A stretch of DNA of 64,000 nucleotides, taken from assembly GCA_037974665.1 (NCBI GenBank), contig CM075770.1:6894501-6958500 (forward strand), written 5' to 3'. The notes below the pieces were generated by a model, which was not told where the DNA came from, searched no databases, and worked only from the letters and a program-made list of their open reading frames with translations. The translations under genes were made by a program, and so were the position numbers. Positions 40,089 to 53,062 of the stretch are shown here, piece after piece. The stretch is from Ehretia macrophylla (taxonomy: Eukaryota > Streptophyta > Magnoliopsida > Boraginales > Ehretiaceae). Position 1 is the stretch's first letter; every line of letters starts with the position of its first letter.

Positions 40089-40436
40089 TCACTCCCAGGA
40101 ATCATCAACAAGCACATTTACTTCGGGTACTTGTTCCAAATCTGCTGCACCTGTGACAAAAAGAGGGTGAGTCCTTATGAACTCAGCGAGGGGGAACGAG
40201 AAATAGGTTTTGAAACTCATTTTTCGGTTCAACTTATGAAAATCCTTTTGCAAGCATGAATATGACACAATTAAGTACATAACAATAATACAAAAGTAAA
40301 GGAACACAATTACCCGTCTTTCCACCCCGAGGTCCTCTAGGGACCAAGCGAGAGTACTTATACACATAGTAAAAAGGATACGGTGAGCTTTTGCTCTCAG
40401 TTCATTTCCAGAATCAGTTGTTGCGGCCGACTTCAA
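40089..40436 (-). other. Second recurrent open stretch in LTR, downstream of the 69-codon frame
   Basis: This frame overlaps the end of the 69-codon frame by a few bases and reads on with HRILFTMCISTLAW and later MSFKTYFSFPLAEFIRTHP. It has no ATG at its beginning; the first in-frame ATG is about 24 codons in. The same stretch is open for about 130 codons in the plus-strand LTRs (54393-54785, 60903-61295). I do not recognise it, and coding is doubtful. Confidence 0.25.
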
Positions 40437-40642
40437 ATCATCCCCTTAACACGCCAAGTGGGTGTACTCTGGATGTACCCCGAAATCCTATGACCCAACT
40501 CTCCGAGGAAGTCTAGCCCCCAAACGAGAGAGGGAATGGGACCATGGTAGTCACGGGTGCACCGACAAGCCCGATGCCGCCCGGTGTGCTTGATCGCTAC
40601 CATGCCAGAATGAAAGGTTGCAACCTTGTATGCAATGCACAT
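40433..40642 (-). other. Recurrent 69-codon open frame inside LTR (copy 4)
   Basis: ATG-initiated, beginning MCIAYKVATFHSGM and containing PSLVWGLDFLGELGHRIS. It has the same position and length as in the other LTRs. Unknown function. Confidence 0.35.
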
Positions 40643-43040
40643 TTATGACATTTAATATATCACATTAGGAGAACAACAAAGTAGGTTGCCTCCAGACAGT
40701 AATAAGATTGCACATTGACAAGTAAACAAGCAAGACACGAATAGACAAGTAATTTCACTTGGAAAGCATATGGAGTTATATGAACATTAAACGGACAGCC
40801 ACGTAATGCACGTAAATCAAGTCATATAACTCAATTCAAAGTCCACGTAATCAAATAATGAGGTTATTTAACATGCAACAACATCTATGTGGGCTCGGAT
40901 GCAAGAAAAAGCCTAATTGACAACATGCAATGATCAAAGTCACATTTAGGACTATAAGGGCAACTACGGGCAGCCTACTAAGCATATAATTACACATAAT
41001 TTTCAAAGGATCAACACTTAGCAAGTTTGCCTAGTCACTAGGGTTTCCATTTCGTGCTTACCCGTGCAATTAAGCCCCCAATCAACTCAAAACCAAACTT
41101 AAGCCAAGCATCAATTAATCCAAACATCCCCAGTACTCAAAACAGTCCACACAACATCCCAAGGCCACAATCCAAAGCAATTAATACCACAAGAAGTTAC
41201 CACAAAGTTTCCAAGCATATAACTAAATGAAGCCCTCACTGCACTAGGCTGTTTTCTCACAATCATTAAGACAATCAAACAATATCCAATTCCAGTGAAT
41301 AAGATGTAAAATTAAAGCTTAAGAAGTGAACTAAAATCAGAAACAAACCTTGCATTATTTGGAGTTCGGGATCATTAGTTATAGCCGAAACAGTGGTATA
41401 GCACAAAACTGTCCAGATTTGCACACATTTCAATAATTAACGTTTTTGAGGTCCTTAGGGTCCGTTTTAGCCTTACTCCATTTCTGACAAAAATGTCCAG
41501 AACTGAAAAATATAGTAGTACACCAAATTTCATGCATTTTGGACATCATTTACTAAGTCAAATATCGTTAGTTCTACAGGGTCAGTGCATCTGCCAAAAC
41601 CTGCTTCATTTTTCCAGATTTCCAGATTTGGACACATTTTAATGATTCGCCATTTTGAGGACCTTAGAGTCGAAATTAGCTTTGGCCTATTTCTGTGAAA
41701 AATGTTCAAAAATGGAAAAAATAGTCACCTACCAATTTTCATGCATTTTGAACATCATTTTCCTAGCCAAACTTACCTCGAAACAACAGGTCAGAGAGCT
41801 GTCACATAATCCGATTTCACCTATCATCACTTTCAAGCCAAAATCATGCCATGCATGGTTGAAGAAGCTTATGAACGCACATATAACTCAAGTACAGAAG
41901 CAAAGACATACATTTAAGAGCATGCATGTGGATTTTTGAAGGATTTTCAAAAGGTTTTAGCCCTCACCTTAGCAAATCAACAAGAAGATGCACAAAACTT
42001 TGATGAAGTACAATTTTCTTCTTCTTCCTTGCTTAGCCAAGACACCACCCCATTTCTCTCTACTTTTCCTAGCTTAGTGGCCAAGCTCTTAGTACATGCA
42101 TGTGGTTAGAACAAGAAGAAAAGAAATGGAACCTAGTAAACTCACCAAGGCCGAAAATGGTGACGCAAAGAGCATGCATGTGTGATTCTTGCATCCTAGC
42201 TAGCTTGGTTGAGTTTCTTTGCTTGTTGTTTTCCTTGATGCACCATGGATTGATGAAGAGGAGAAAAGGCAAGATAAAACTCAGCTAAAACTGAGATTGT
42301 GAGAGAAGAATGAGAGGGAGAGAGAGAAATGTGAGGAGGGTGAGAGAAATGAGAGAAAATAGAAGCTTTTGCAATTGTTGATGCAAATGTTGGCCTTGGG
42401 CATGCAAAAATCAGATTTTGTGTCATCTTTTGAGCATCTTTTGAATTGTTTTAGCATGTGTGTAAGAGAATGTTGGGTATTTAGGGATTTTAGGTAGAAT
42501 AGAATATAGGATATGTTTAGAGGTTTGTGAGATTTTGTCTTGTAGTGAGTTTAAAATATAATATTTAGGTGTTAGTGGATTTTGTAGAGATTTGAATTAG
42601 GATTATAATAATAGTTAGTGGTGTTCGTAGGATTATTTTATAGTCTAGTGCTTTGTGTAGGATTCTTTATTGATTAGCGTGTGGGCATGCTTTCCTAGGT
42701 CTAGGGCACGTACTACGAGACACACACATAAATCGATACGAGGCACTAATCACGAGGTAGACACGAACTACGAGGTAGACACGTACTTCATGAGTAAGGC
42801 ACGCAATCCTAGGTGAATGCACGTAAACCAATGCAAGGCACGTAATTCAATGCAATTCATGCAAATCGAGGTACGACTCTTAAACCTAGGTTAGGGCACG
42901 CAATTCAAGGTCAGTGCACACAAATCGAGGTATCGCACGCAAATCGAAGTCAGGGCACATAATCCAAGGTCAGTCATATCATTCTTGGTCTATGGCACAC
43001 AAATCAAGGTAACACACGTTATTCGGGCTCGGGCCTCACA

Positions 43041-46000
43041 AGTGACGCGGCGCACAGCATATAGTTGGAAAGTTCTGTGAGAGCTCTAGGACGGGGGCTG
43101 CAAGCCTGCTCAGTTGTCCCAATTTTTGTAGCCCAAAATTGAACGTTTTCATCAGTTTTGAGACACTTTTCTTCTTTTTGCGATGTTTTTCTGTCACGGA
43201 TCGTACGTCGTGAGCTGCGGAAAGGACAACAACCTAATCCATCATATTTCTATTTTCGAATACCATGACACTTTGGGCAAGACAACTTCGCTTCACGTAG
43301 AGGTTGGGCCCGCAAACCGAGGGCATGGGGCTTGGGACTAGGTCTCCGTCGCTCCGGTGCCTATAACTTTTGATCCGTAAGAATTTACACGGCGCATAGC
43401 ATACCGTTGGAAAGTTCTCCGAGAGCTCTACAACGGGGGCAGCAAACTTACTCGGCTGCGCCTATTTTCCGAGCCCAAAATTGAATGTTTTCATCATTTT
43501 CAGGATACTTTTATTCTTTTGTGATGTTTTTCCGTCCCGGATAGTACATCGTGAGCCGTGAAAAGGACGACAACCTAATCCATCATGTTTCTATTACCAA
43601 ATCCCATGGAACTTTAGGCAAGACAACTTCGTTCACGTAGAGGCTGGGCTAGCAAACCAAGGGCGTAGGTCTTGGGACCAGGTCTCCGTCGCTCCGGTGC
43701 CCATAAATTTTGATCCGTAAGGAGTCACGCGGTGCACAGCATACCGTTGGAAAGCTCTCCGAGAGTTCTACAATGGAGGTAGCAAGCTTGCTGGGCTGTA
43801 CCTCTTTTCGGAGCATAAAATCTAACGTTTTCATCAGTTTCAGAACACTTTTCTTCTTTTGCGATGTTTTTCCATCCCGAATCGTATGTTGTGAGCGGCA
43901 AAAAGGACGACAACCTAATCCATCATATTTCTATTACCGAATCCTGTTGAACCTTGGGCAAGACAACTTCGCTTCACGTAGAGGCTGGGCCCGCAAACCG
44001 AGGGCGTATTACTTAGGACCAAGTCTCCGTCGCTCCAGTGCCCATAACTTTTGATCTGTAAGTAGTGACGTGGCGCAAAGTATACTGTTGGAAAGTTCTC
44101 CGGGAGCTCTTCGACGGGGGCAACAAGCCTGCCCAGTTGTCCCAATTTTTGGAGCCCAAAATTGAACTTTTTTATTAGTTTTGGGACACTTTTCTTCTTT
44201 TGCGCTATTTTTCCATCCCGGATCGTATATCGTGAGCCGCAAAAAGGACGACAACCTAATCCATCATATTTTTATTACCAAATCGCATGGCACCTTGGGC
44301 AAGAAAACATCGCTTCTCGTAGAGGCTGGGCCCGTAAACCGAGGGCGTATTGCTTGGGACCAGGTATCCGTCGCTCCGATGCCCATTACTTTTGATCCGT
44401 AAAGAGTTATGCGATGCACGGCATACCATTGAAAAGCTCTCAGAGATCTCTAGGATGGGGGCAGCAAGCCTGCTCGGCTGCGCCTATTTTCAGAGCACAA
44501 AATTGAACTTTTTCATCAGTTTCGGGACATATTTCTTCTTTTGCAGTGTTTTTCCGTCCTGGATTGTACGTCGTGAGCTGCGAAAGGGACGATAACCTAA
44601 TCCATCACATTTCTATTACCGATTCACATGGCACCTTGGGCAAGACTACTTCACTTCATATAGAGGCTAGGCCCATAAACCGAGGTCGTAGGGCTTGGGA
44701 CTAGGTCTCCGTCGCTCCGGTACCCATAACTTTTGGTCAGTTAGGAGCGACGCGGCACACAGCATACTGTTGGAAAGCTCTCTGAGACCTCTACGTCGGG
44801 GGCAGCAAGTCTATTCGGAGCCCAAAATTGAACATTTTCGTTAGTTTCGGGACACTTTTCTTCTTTTGTGCTGTTTTTCCGTCCCAGATCGTACGTCGTG
44901 AGCCGTGAAAAGGATGACAACCGAATCCATCATACTTCTATTACCGAATCCCACGGCACCTTGGGCAAGACTACTTCACTTCAGATAGAGGCTGGGCCCG
45001 CAAACCAAAGGCGTGTGGCTTGTGACCAGGTATCCGTCGCTCTGGTGCCCATTACTTTTGATCCGTAAGGAGTTATGCGGAGCACAACATACCGTTGGAG
45101 AGCTCTACGACCGGGGCAGCAAGCCTGCTCGGCTGCGCCTGTATCCGGAGCCAAAAATTGAACATTTTCATCAATTTTGTGACACTTTTCTTCTTTTGCG
45201 CTCTTTTTCCATCCCGGATCGTACTTCGTGAGCAGCGAAAAGGATGACCTAATCCATTATTTTCGGGACGCTTTTATTCTTTTGCACTATTGTTTCATCC
45301 CAGATCGTACGTCGTAAGCTGCGAAAAGGACAATAGGCTAATCCATCACATTTCTATTATCGAATCCCACGACACCTTGTGCAAGACAACTTCGTTTCAC
45401 GTAGAGGCCGGGTTGGGACCAGGTCTCTTTCACTTCGATGCCCATAACTTTTGATTCGTAAGGATTTACGCGGCGCACATCATACCGTTGGAAAGCTATT
45501 TGAGAGCTCTACGATGGGGGACAGCAAGCCTGCTCGACTGTACCTATTTTCGGAGCCCAAAATCGAACATTTTCATCTGTTTCAGGATACTTTTCTTCTT
45601 TTACCCTGTTTTTCAGTCTCGAATCGTACGTCGTGAGCCACGAAAAGGATGACAACCTAATCCATCACATTTCTATTATTGAATCCCGCGGCACTTTGGG
45701 CAAGATAACTTCAATTCACGTAGAGGCTGGGCCCGCAAGCCGATGGCGTGGGGCTTGGGCCCAGGTCTCTGTCGCTCCGTTGCCCATAACTTTTGATCCA
45801 TAAGGAGTTACGCGGCGCACATCATACTGTTGGAAAGCTCTCTGGGAGCTCTACGATAGGGGACATCAAGCCTGCTTGACTGCGCCTATTTTCGAAGCCC
45901 AAAATCGAACATTTTCATCAGTTTCAGGATACTTTTTTTTTTTGCTGTTTTTCTTCCTCGGATCGTACACCGTGAGCCGAGAAAAGGACGACAACCTAAT

Positions 46001-47184
46001 CCATCACATTTCTATTATTGAATCCCACGGCATTTTGGGCAAGATAACTTCAATTCACATAGAGGCTGGGCCCGCAAACCGAGGGAATGGGGCTTGGGCC
46101 CAGGTCTCCATCGCTTCGTTGCCCATAACTTTTGATCCATAAGGAGTTACGCGGCGCACAACATATTGTTGGAAAGCTCTCCGAGAGCTCTACGTCAAGG
46201 GTAGTAAGCCTGCTCCGATGTGCTTCTTTTCGGAGCCCAAAATCGAACGCTTTCATCAGTTTCGGGACACTTTTCTTCTTTTGCCCTGTTTTTCAGTCCC
46301 GGATCATATGTTGTGAGCCGCGAAAAGGACGGCAACCTAATCAATTACATTTCTATTACCGAATCTGATGGCACGATAGGTAAGACAACTTCGCTTCACG
46401 AAGAGGCTGGGCCAGCAAACCGAGGGCGTGGGGCTTAGGCCCAGGTCTACGTCGCTCCGGTGCCCATAACTTTTGATCAATAAGGAGTTACGCGACATAC
46501 ATCATACCTTTGGAAAACTCTCCGAGAGCTCTACGACGGTGGTAGCAAGCCTGCTTGGCTACGCCAGTTTTCAGAGCCCAAAATCGAACATTTTCATCAG
46601 TTTCGAGACATTTTTCTTCTTTTGCGCTGTTTTTCCGTCTCGGATCGTACGTCGTGAGCCGTGAAAACGACGACAACCAAATCCATCACATTTCTATTAC
46701 CGAATCCCACGACAACTTAGGAAAGACAACTTCGCTTCACATAAAGGCTGGGCCCGCAAAGTGAGGACGTGGGGCTTAGGACAAGGTCTCTGTCACTCCG
46801 GTGCCCATAACTTTTGATCCGTAAGGAATTACACGGCGCACAACATACCGTTGGAAAGTTATCTGAGAGCTCTACGAAGAGGGTAGCAAGCCGGCTCAGC
46901 TGTGATTGTTTTTGGAGCCCAAAATTAAATGTTTTTATCAGTTTTCGGATACTTTTCTTTTTTTGCACTGTTTTTTCATCCCGAATTGTACGTCGTGAGC
47001 AGGGAAAAGGACGGCAACCTAATCCATCACATTTATATTACCAAATCCCAAGGCACCTTGGGCAAGACAATTTCGCTTTACATAGAGGCTGGGCCCATAA
47101 ACCGAGGACATGGGGCATAGGCCCAGGTCTCCTTTGCTCTGGTGCCCATAACTATTGATCTGTACGGAGTTACGTGGCACACAG
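43041..47184. repeat. 340-bp satellite array, block 3 (about 12 monomers)
   Basis: It continues block 2 in the same orientation after the solo LTR, beginning with the duplicated AGTGA. Landmarks are at 43360, 43700, 44041, 44382, 44723, 45048 and 45441, then regular to the end. Irregular monomers cluster at 44723-45441. Diagnostic variants such as GGGCGTATTACTTAGGACC (about 44001) are shared with block 2 (about 36681), linking the two blocks. The block ends after GTGGCACACAG, where a truncated LTR begins. Confidence 0.96.
45176..45350. repeat. Satellite monomer with partial internal duplication of about 90 bp
   Basis: The segment from GGGACACTTTT through AATCCAT occurs twice, at about 45178-45260 and 45264-45337, so the interval between landmarks 45048 and 45441 is about 393 bp. 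The first copy has lost the GACAAC before CTAATCC. Nearby monomer parts at about 45095-45110 and 45405-45415 are deleted. Confidence 0.75.
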
Positions 47185-48702
47185 TGTCACGCCCTAACCC
47201 GACCTATAAAGGTTAGACTAAGGTGTGATCTAAACATTCAATTCATATCATGTACTTAATCGTTCAAGAGGGTTCAACACTTAACGTTTTAGCCTAAACT
47301 CCATAATTTTTTTAAAAAATCGGCAGCATAACGGCAGTAATTGGGCTATTTAGTTTGATTTAATTTCTAAACGCCTCAAAATTTTCAATCTCAATTTCAT
47401 TTCCAACTAAGATTACTATTTATAACCAATCGAAACGCCTACCAATTAACTCGAAGTCTCGTTTGATTAATAACCTAGCATGATACTATATCTCGTTTGT
47501 TTGTTTGTACTCGTTACAAAAGTACCTGTTGATCTTAGCTTAACAATGAGTACCTGCTTAAGATTGGACAGGTTCATTTTACTTAGTCCTTACCTGATAC
47601 TTCATAATCCTACGATAGATACTAGCCAATAACGATAGCAAAAATGACCATAGTAGTGTCTATCTAGTTATTATCAGTACAAGCCAAAATTAGATCCCAA
47701 ATTACAACGGGGGTCTTCTACATTACAACAAGCATCATAAGAAATAGTCTTCAAGCAACATATTGTTCACAAAATGGCCATAGTCAAGCAAGGCACGTAG
47801 GACAAGTAATCATTATAAGGAATCATCATTAGGCACGTCGTCCTCAGATACCTGTTCTTGGTCTTCTTCACCTGAGATGATAAAAGAGGGTAATTCCTTA
47901 TGAACTCAGCGAGAGGGAACGAGAAACAAGTTTTGAAACTCATTTTTCGGTTCAACTTATGAAAACCCTTTTTGCAAGCATGAATATATCACAAGTAAGT
48001 ACATAACGTAATGTAAAAATAAAGGAACACAATTACCCGTATTTCCTCCCCGAGGTCCTCTAGGAACCAAGCGAGAGTACTTATACACATAGTGAAAATG
48101 ATACGGTGAGCTTTTGCTCTCAATTCAATTCCAGTATCAGTTGTTGCGGCCTGCTTCAGTTCATCCCATTATCACGCCAAATGGGTGTACTCTGGATGTA
48201 CCCCAAAATCCTATGACCCAACTCTCCGAGGAAGTCTAGCCCCCAAGCGAGAGAGGGAATTGGACAATGGTAGTCACGGTTGCACCGGCAAGCCTGATGC
48301 TGCCCTGTGTGCGTGAACACTACCACGCCAGAATGAAAGGTTGCAACCTTGTATGCAATGCACATTTATGACATTTAATATATCACATTTGGAGGTCAAC
48401 AAAGTAGGTTGCCTTCGAACAGTAATAAGATTGCACATTGACAAGTAAACAAGCGAGGCACGATATGACAGGCAATTTCACTTATAAAGCACATGGAGTT
48501 ATATGAGTATTAAACGGGCAGCCATGTAACGCATGTAAATCAAGTCATATAACTCACTTCGAAGTTCACATAATCAAATAACAAGATTATTCAATATGCA
48601 ACGACATCTACGTGGGTTCGGGTACAAGAAAGGCCAATTTGTTAACACGTAATCATCGAAATCATATTTAGGGCTATAAGGGAAACTACGGGCAGCCTAC
48701 TA
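47185..48702 (-). mobile_element. Truncated LTR fragment (1.5 kb)
   Basis: It begins with the intact LTR terminus TGTCACGCCCTAACCCG, preceded by satellite GGCACACAG. It follows the LTR sequence to GGGCAGCCTACTA, where it breaks off and satellite resumes with GGCGGGGCCTGTAAACC. The U3 half of the LTR is missing, and the satellite on the two sides is out of phase, so the deletion removed LTR and satellite together. No target duplication remains. Confidence 0.92.
48156..48365 (-). other. Recurrent 69-codon open frame inside LTR (copy 5)
   Basis: ATG-initiated, beginning MCIAYKVATFHSGV and containing PSLAWGLDFLGELGHRIL. It is retained in full although the LTR itself is truncated. Unknown function. 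Confidence 0.33.
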
Positions 48703-51681
48703 GGCGGGGCCTGTAAACCGAGGGCGTGGGGCTTGAGACCCGGTCTCCGTCGCTCCGGTGCCCTTAACTTTTGATTCGTAAGGAGTTACGCGGCGCACAG
48801 CATACCGTTAGAAGCTCTCTGAGAGCTCTACGACGGGGGCATCAAGCCTACTTTGCTGTGCCTATTTTCAGAGCCAAAATCGAACGTTTGCATCATTTTT
48901 GGGAAACTTTTCTTCTTTTGCGCTGTTTTTCAGTCCCGGATCATACGTCGTGAGCCGCGAAACGGACGACAACCTAATCCATCACATTTCTATTATCGAA
49001 TCCCACCACAACTTGTGGAAGCCACCTTCGCTTCACGCAGAGGCTGGGCCCGCAAACCGACAGCGTGGGGCTTAGGACCAGGTCTCCGTCGCTCTGGTGC
49101 CCATAACTTTTGATCCGTAAGGAGTTACGCGGCGCACAACATACCGTTGGAATGCTCTTTGAGAGCTCTACGTCAGGGGCAGCAAGCCTGCTCAACTACG
49201 CCTATTTTTAGAGCCCAAAATTGAATGTTTTTATCAGTTTTGAGACTATTTTCTTCTTTTTCTCTGTTTTTTCGTCCAGGATCGTACGTCGTGAGCCGCG
49301 AAATGGACGACAACCTAATCCACCACATTTCTATTACCGAATCCCATGGCACCTTGGGCAAGACAACTTTGCCTCACGTCGAGGCTGGGCCAGCAAACCG
49401 AGGGCTTGGGCTTGGGCCCAGGTCTCCGTCGCTCCAGTGCCTATAACTTTTGATCCGTAAGGAGTTAAGCGGTGCACAGCATACCGTTGGAAAGCTCTAC
49501 GACAGGGGGTAGCAAGCCTGGTTGGCTGCGCCTGTTTTCGGTGCCCAAAATCGAACATGTTCATCAGTTTCCGGACACTTTTCGTCTTTTGCAATATTTT
49601 TCCGTCCCGGATTGTACATCGTGAGCCGCAAAAAGGACGACAACCTAATCCATCACATTTCTATTACCGAATCCAATGGCACCATGGGCAAGACAACTTC
49701 GATTCACGTAGAGGTTGGGCACGCAAACCGAGGACGTGGGGCGTGGGGCCACGTCTCTGTCGGTCCGATATCCATAACTTTTGATTCGTAAGGAGTTACG
49801 CGACGCACAACATACCGTTGGAAAGCTGTCTGAGAGCTCTACGACGGGGGCAGAAAGCCTGTTCAACTGCGACTGTTGTCGGAGCCAAAAATCAAACATT
49901 TTCATTAGTTTCGTGATATTTTTCTACTTTTGCACTATTTTTCTGTCCCGGATCGTACGTCGTGAGCAACGAAAAGGACGACAACCTAATCCATCACATT
50001 TCTATTATCGAATCCCACGACTCCTTGGGCAAGACAACTTCACTTCACGTAGAGGCTGGGCCCACAAACCGAGGGCGTGGGGCTTGGGACCAGGTCTCCG
50101 TCGCTCTAATGCCCATAACTTTTGATCCGTAAGGAGTTACGCTGGGCACAACATACGGTTGGACAGCTCTCCGAGAGCTCTACGATGGGGGCAGCAAGCT
50201 TGCTAGGCTGCACCCATTTTCAGAGCCAAAAATCAAACGTTTTCATCAATTTCGTGACACTTTTCTTATTTTGCGATGTTTTTCCATCCCAGATCGTACG
50301 TCATGAGCCGCGAAAAGGACGACAACCTAATCCATCACATTTCTAATACCGAATCCCATGGCACCTTGGGCAAGACAACTTCGCCTCACGTAGAGGCCGG
50401 GCCCGCAAACCGATTGCGTTGGGCTTGGGACCAGGTCTCCATCAGTCCGATGCTCATAACTTTTGATCCGTAAGGAGTTACACGGGACACAGCATACCGT
50501 TGGAAAGCTGTATGAGAGCTCTACGACAGGGGGAACAAGCCTACTCAACTGCGACTATTTTCAGAGCCCAAAATCGAACATTTTCATCAGTGTCAGGATA
50601 CTTTTCTTCTTTTGCGCTATTTTTCGATCCCGGATCGTATGTCGTGAACCGCGCAAAGGACGACAACCTAATCCATCACATTTCTATTATCGAATCCTAC
50701 TGCACCTTGGGCAAGACAACTTCGCTTCACGTAGAGGCTAGGCCCGTAAACCGAGGGCGTGGGGCTTGGGACCAAGTCTCCGTCGCTCCGGTGCCCATAA
50801 CTTTTGATCCGTAAGGAGTTATGCGGCGCACAGCATATCGTTGAAAAGCTCCCCGAGAGCTCTACGATGGGGGCAGTATGCCTGATCAGCTGTGCCTATT
50901 TTCAGAGCATCAAATCGAACGTTTTCATCAGTTTTGGGATACTTTTCTTCTTCTGAGCTGTTTTTTCATCCCGGATCGTATGTCATGAGTAGCGAAAAGG
51001 ATGACAACCTAATCCATCACATTTCTATTTCCGAATTCCGCGGTACCTCTCCGTCACTCTAATGCCCATAACTTTTGATCTGTAAGGAGTTATGCGGCGC
51101 ACAGTATACCATTGGAAAGCTTTCCGAGAGCTCTACGATAGGGACATCAAGCCTGCTCGACTGCTCCTATTTTTAGAGCCCAAAATTGAACGTTTTCATC
51201 AGTTTCAGACCACTTTTCTTCTTTTGCCCTATTTTTTAGTTTCGGATCGTACGTCATGAGCCATAAAAAGGACGACAACCTAATCCATCACATTTCTATT
51301 TCTGAATCCCATGGCACCTTGGGCAAGACAACTTTGCTTCATGTAGAGGCTGGGCTAGCAAACCAAGGGCGTGGGGCTTAGGACCAAGTCTCCATCGCTC
51401 CGGTGCCCATAACTTTCGATCCGTAAGAAGTTGTGCGGCGCACAGCATACCGTTGGAAAGTTCTTCGAGTGCTCTACGATGAGGGCAGCAAGCCTGCTCG
51501 ACTGCGCCTGTTTTTAGAGCACAAAATCAACGTTTTCATCAGTTTTAGGATACTTTTCTTCTGTTGCTCTATTTTTCCATCCCGTATCGTACGTCCTGAG
51601 CCGCGAAAAGAACGGCAACCTAATCCATCACATTTCTATTACAAAATCCTACGGCACCTTAGGCAAGACAACTTCGCTTCA
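48703..51681. repeat. 340-bp satellite array, block 4 (about 9 monomers)
   Basis: Same monomer and orientation as the other blocks. One short monomer of about 271 bp (50794-51065) has a deletion near 51045, where CGGTACC passes directly to TCTCCGTCACTC. The block ends at 51681 after CTTCGCTTCA, where the plus-strand element begins. Confidence 0.96.
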
Positions 51682-52055
51682 TGTGAGGCCCGACCCCGAA
51701 TAACGTGTGTTACCTTGATTTATGTGACATAGACCAAGAATGATATGACTGACCTTGGATTACATGCCCTGTCTCGATTTTCATGTATGCCTCGTCATAC
51801 GTGCCTTGACCTAGAATCGTGTGCCCTAATCTAGATTTGCGTGCCTTGACCTAGGTTTAAGAATTGTGTTCGTTTTGTGTGCCATGCATTGAATTACGTG
51901 CATTCATTTAGGGTTGCATGGATTTACTTGGAAAACGTGTATTCGTCTCGTAGTTCGTGCCCTACCTCGTAGTGCGTGCCCTAGACCTAAGAAAGCGTGC
52001 CCTTACGCTAATCAAGAAAGCATCTTACACGAGACACTAGGTCATTAATTAATCC

Positions 52056-52062
52056 TATAAAA
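52056..52062 (+). promoter_or_regulatory. Candidate TATA box in 5' LTR
   Basis: TATAAAA lies 374 bp into the LTR and about 420 bp before the CT-rich tract. The 3' LTR has the same heptamer at the same offset (58580-58586). In the minus-strand LTRs the equivalent sequence reads CTACAAAATCC or similar, so they lack it. Promoter activity is inferred only. Confidence 0.4.
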
Positions 52063-52476
52063 TCCACTAACTATTATTAAATTACCAATTCAACCCACTA
52101 GAAGATAAATCTCACAAAAAGCTAGACATTCCTTATTCTTTATTCCTTATTCTTTTTGCACTTTCAAGACACAATTAAATAATACTCCAATAGATGACAA
52201 AAATTCAGAATTTTTATAGCCTTGGCCGACCAACTAGGTAGTATTTGTGCATGTGTGCTCAATTCAAATTGATTCTAGACAAACTATGAAAAAAACGCTT
52301 AACAATACATAAAAAAATTGCTCAAACTTCCTCAAAATTCCACCTTGCTCGACCAAGCCCTCTTTGCCCATACTAGGAATTTCAAATATGCTCTTGAAGA
52401 CACAAAAAAGCTGAATCATCAAGCTCAAGGCCGACCACATACATGAAGAAGTGCAAAAGCTTTATTCTTTGTCATA

Positions 52477-52536
52477 TTCTCTCATTTTCCTCTCAACTTC
52501 TCTCTCTCTCCCTCTCATTTTCTCTCTCTCTCTTTC
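52477..52536 (+). repeat. CT-rich tract in 5' LTR
   Basis: Runs of TCTCTCTC separated by CATTTTC. The 3' LTR equivalent at 58988-59047 differs in repeat number, as expected for slippage-prone sequence. Confidence 0.85.
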
Positions 52537-53062
52537 AGCCTTGGCAGAGTTTCTCACCTTCCATAGCTCATCTTCTTCACATCATAGTTGATCAAGTCAA
52601 GCAACAAGCAAGAGGCTCGACCAAACTAGCTAGGATGCGAAAATCACATGCATGCTCCTTGAGTCTTCATTTCGGCTCTAGGTGAGTTTTTAAGCTTCCA
52701 TTTCTTTTCTTCTTGCTTTAACCACATGCATGTACTAAGAGCTTGGTCAATAAGCTAGGAAAAATAGAGAAAGTCAAGTTGGGATCTCGGCTAGGCAAAG
52801 AAGAAGAAGAAAATTGTGCTTCAACCAGTTTTTGTGCATCTTCTTGTTGATTTGCTAAGGTGAGGTCTAAAACCTTTTGAAAATTCTTCAAAAATCCACA
52901 TGCATGTTCATAAATGTATGTCCTTGCTTCTTTTCTTGATTTATATGTTCGTTCATAAACTTTTGCAACCATGCATGGCAAGATTTTGGCTTGAAGATGA
53001 TGATAAGTGAAATAGGATTATGTGACAGCTCTCTGACCTGTTGTTTCGAGATGCGTTTGTCT

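Larger units (their letters stand above)
39473..43040 (-). mobile_element. Solo LTR inserted in satellite
   Basis: This is the cleanest definition of the LTR in the window: TGTCACGCCCC...GGGCCTCACA on the + strand, 3568 bp, flanked by a perfect AGTGA duplication with the satellite monomer uninterrupted around it. In element orientation the ends are TGTGAGGCCC and GGGCGTGACA. No PBS, internal domain or polypurine tract is present, so it formed by LTR-LTR recombination. The U3 side (about 42300-42500) resembles element A's LTRs. The other side also resembles element A for the most part, but some segments (for example 39660-39760) resemble the nested solo LTR, suggesting a mosaic. Confidence 0.96.

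Noticed and set aside
52443-52685. 80-codon ATG frame rich in Ser and Leu (and its counterpart at 58954) as a secreted peptide
   Set aside because: The apparent hydrophobic run is the translation of the CT microsatellite, and its length changes between LTR copies.
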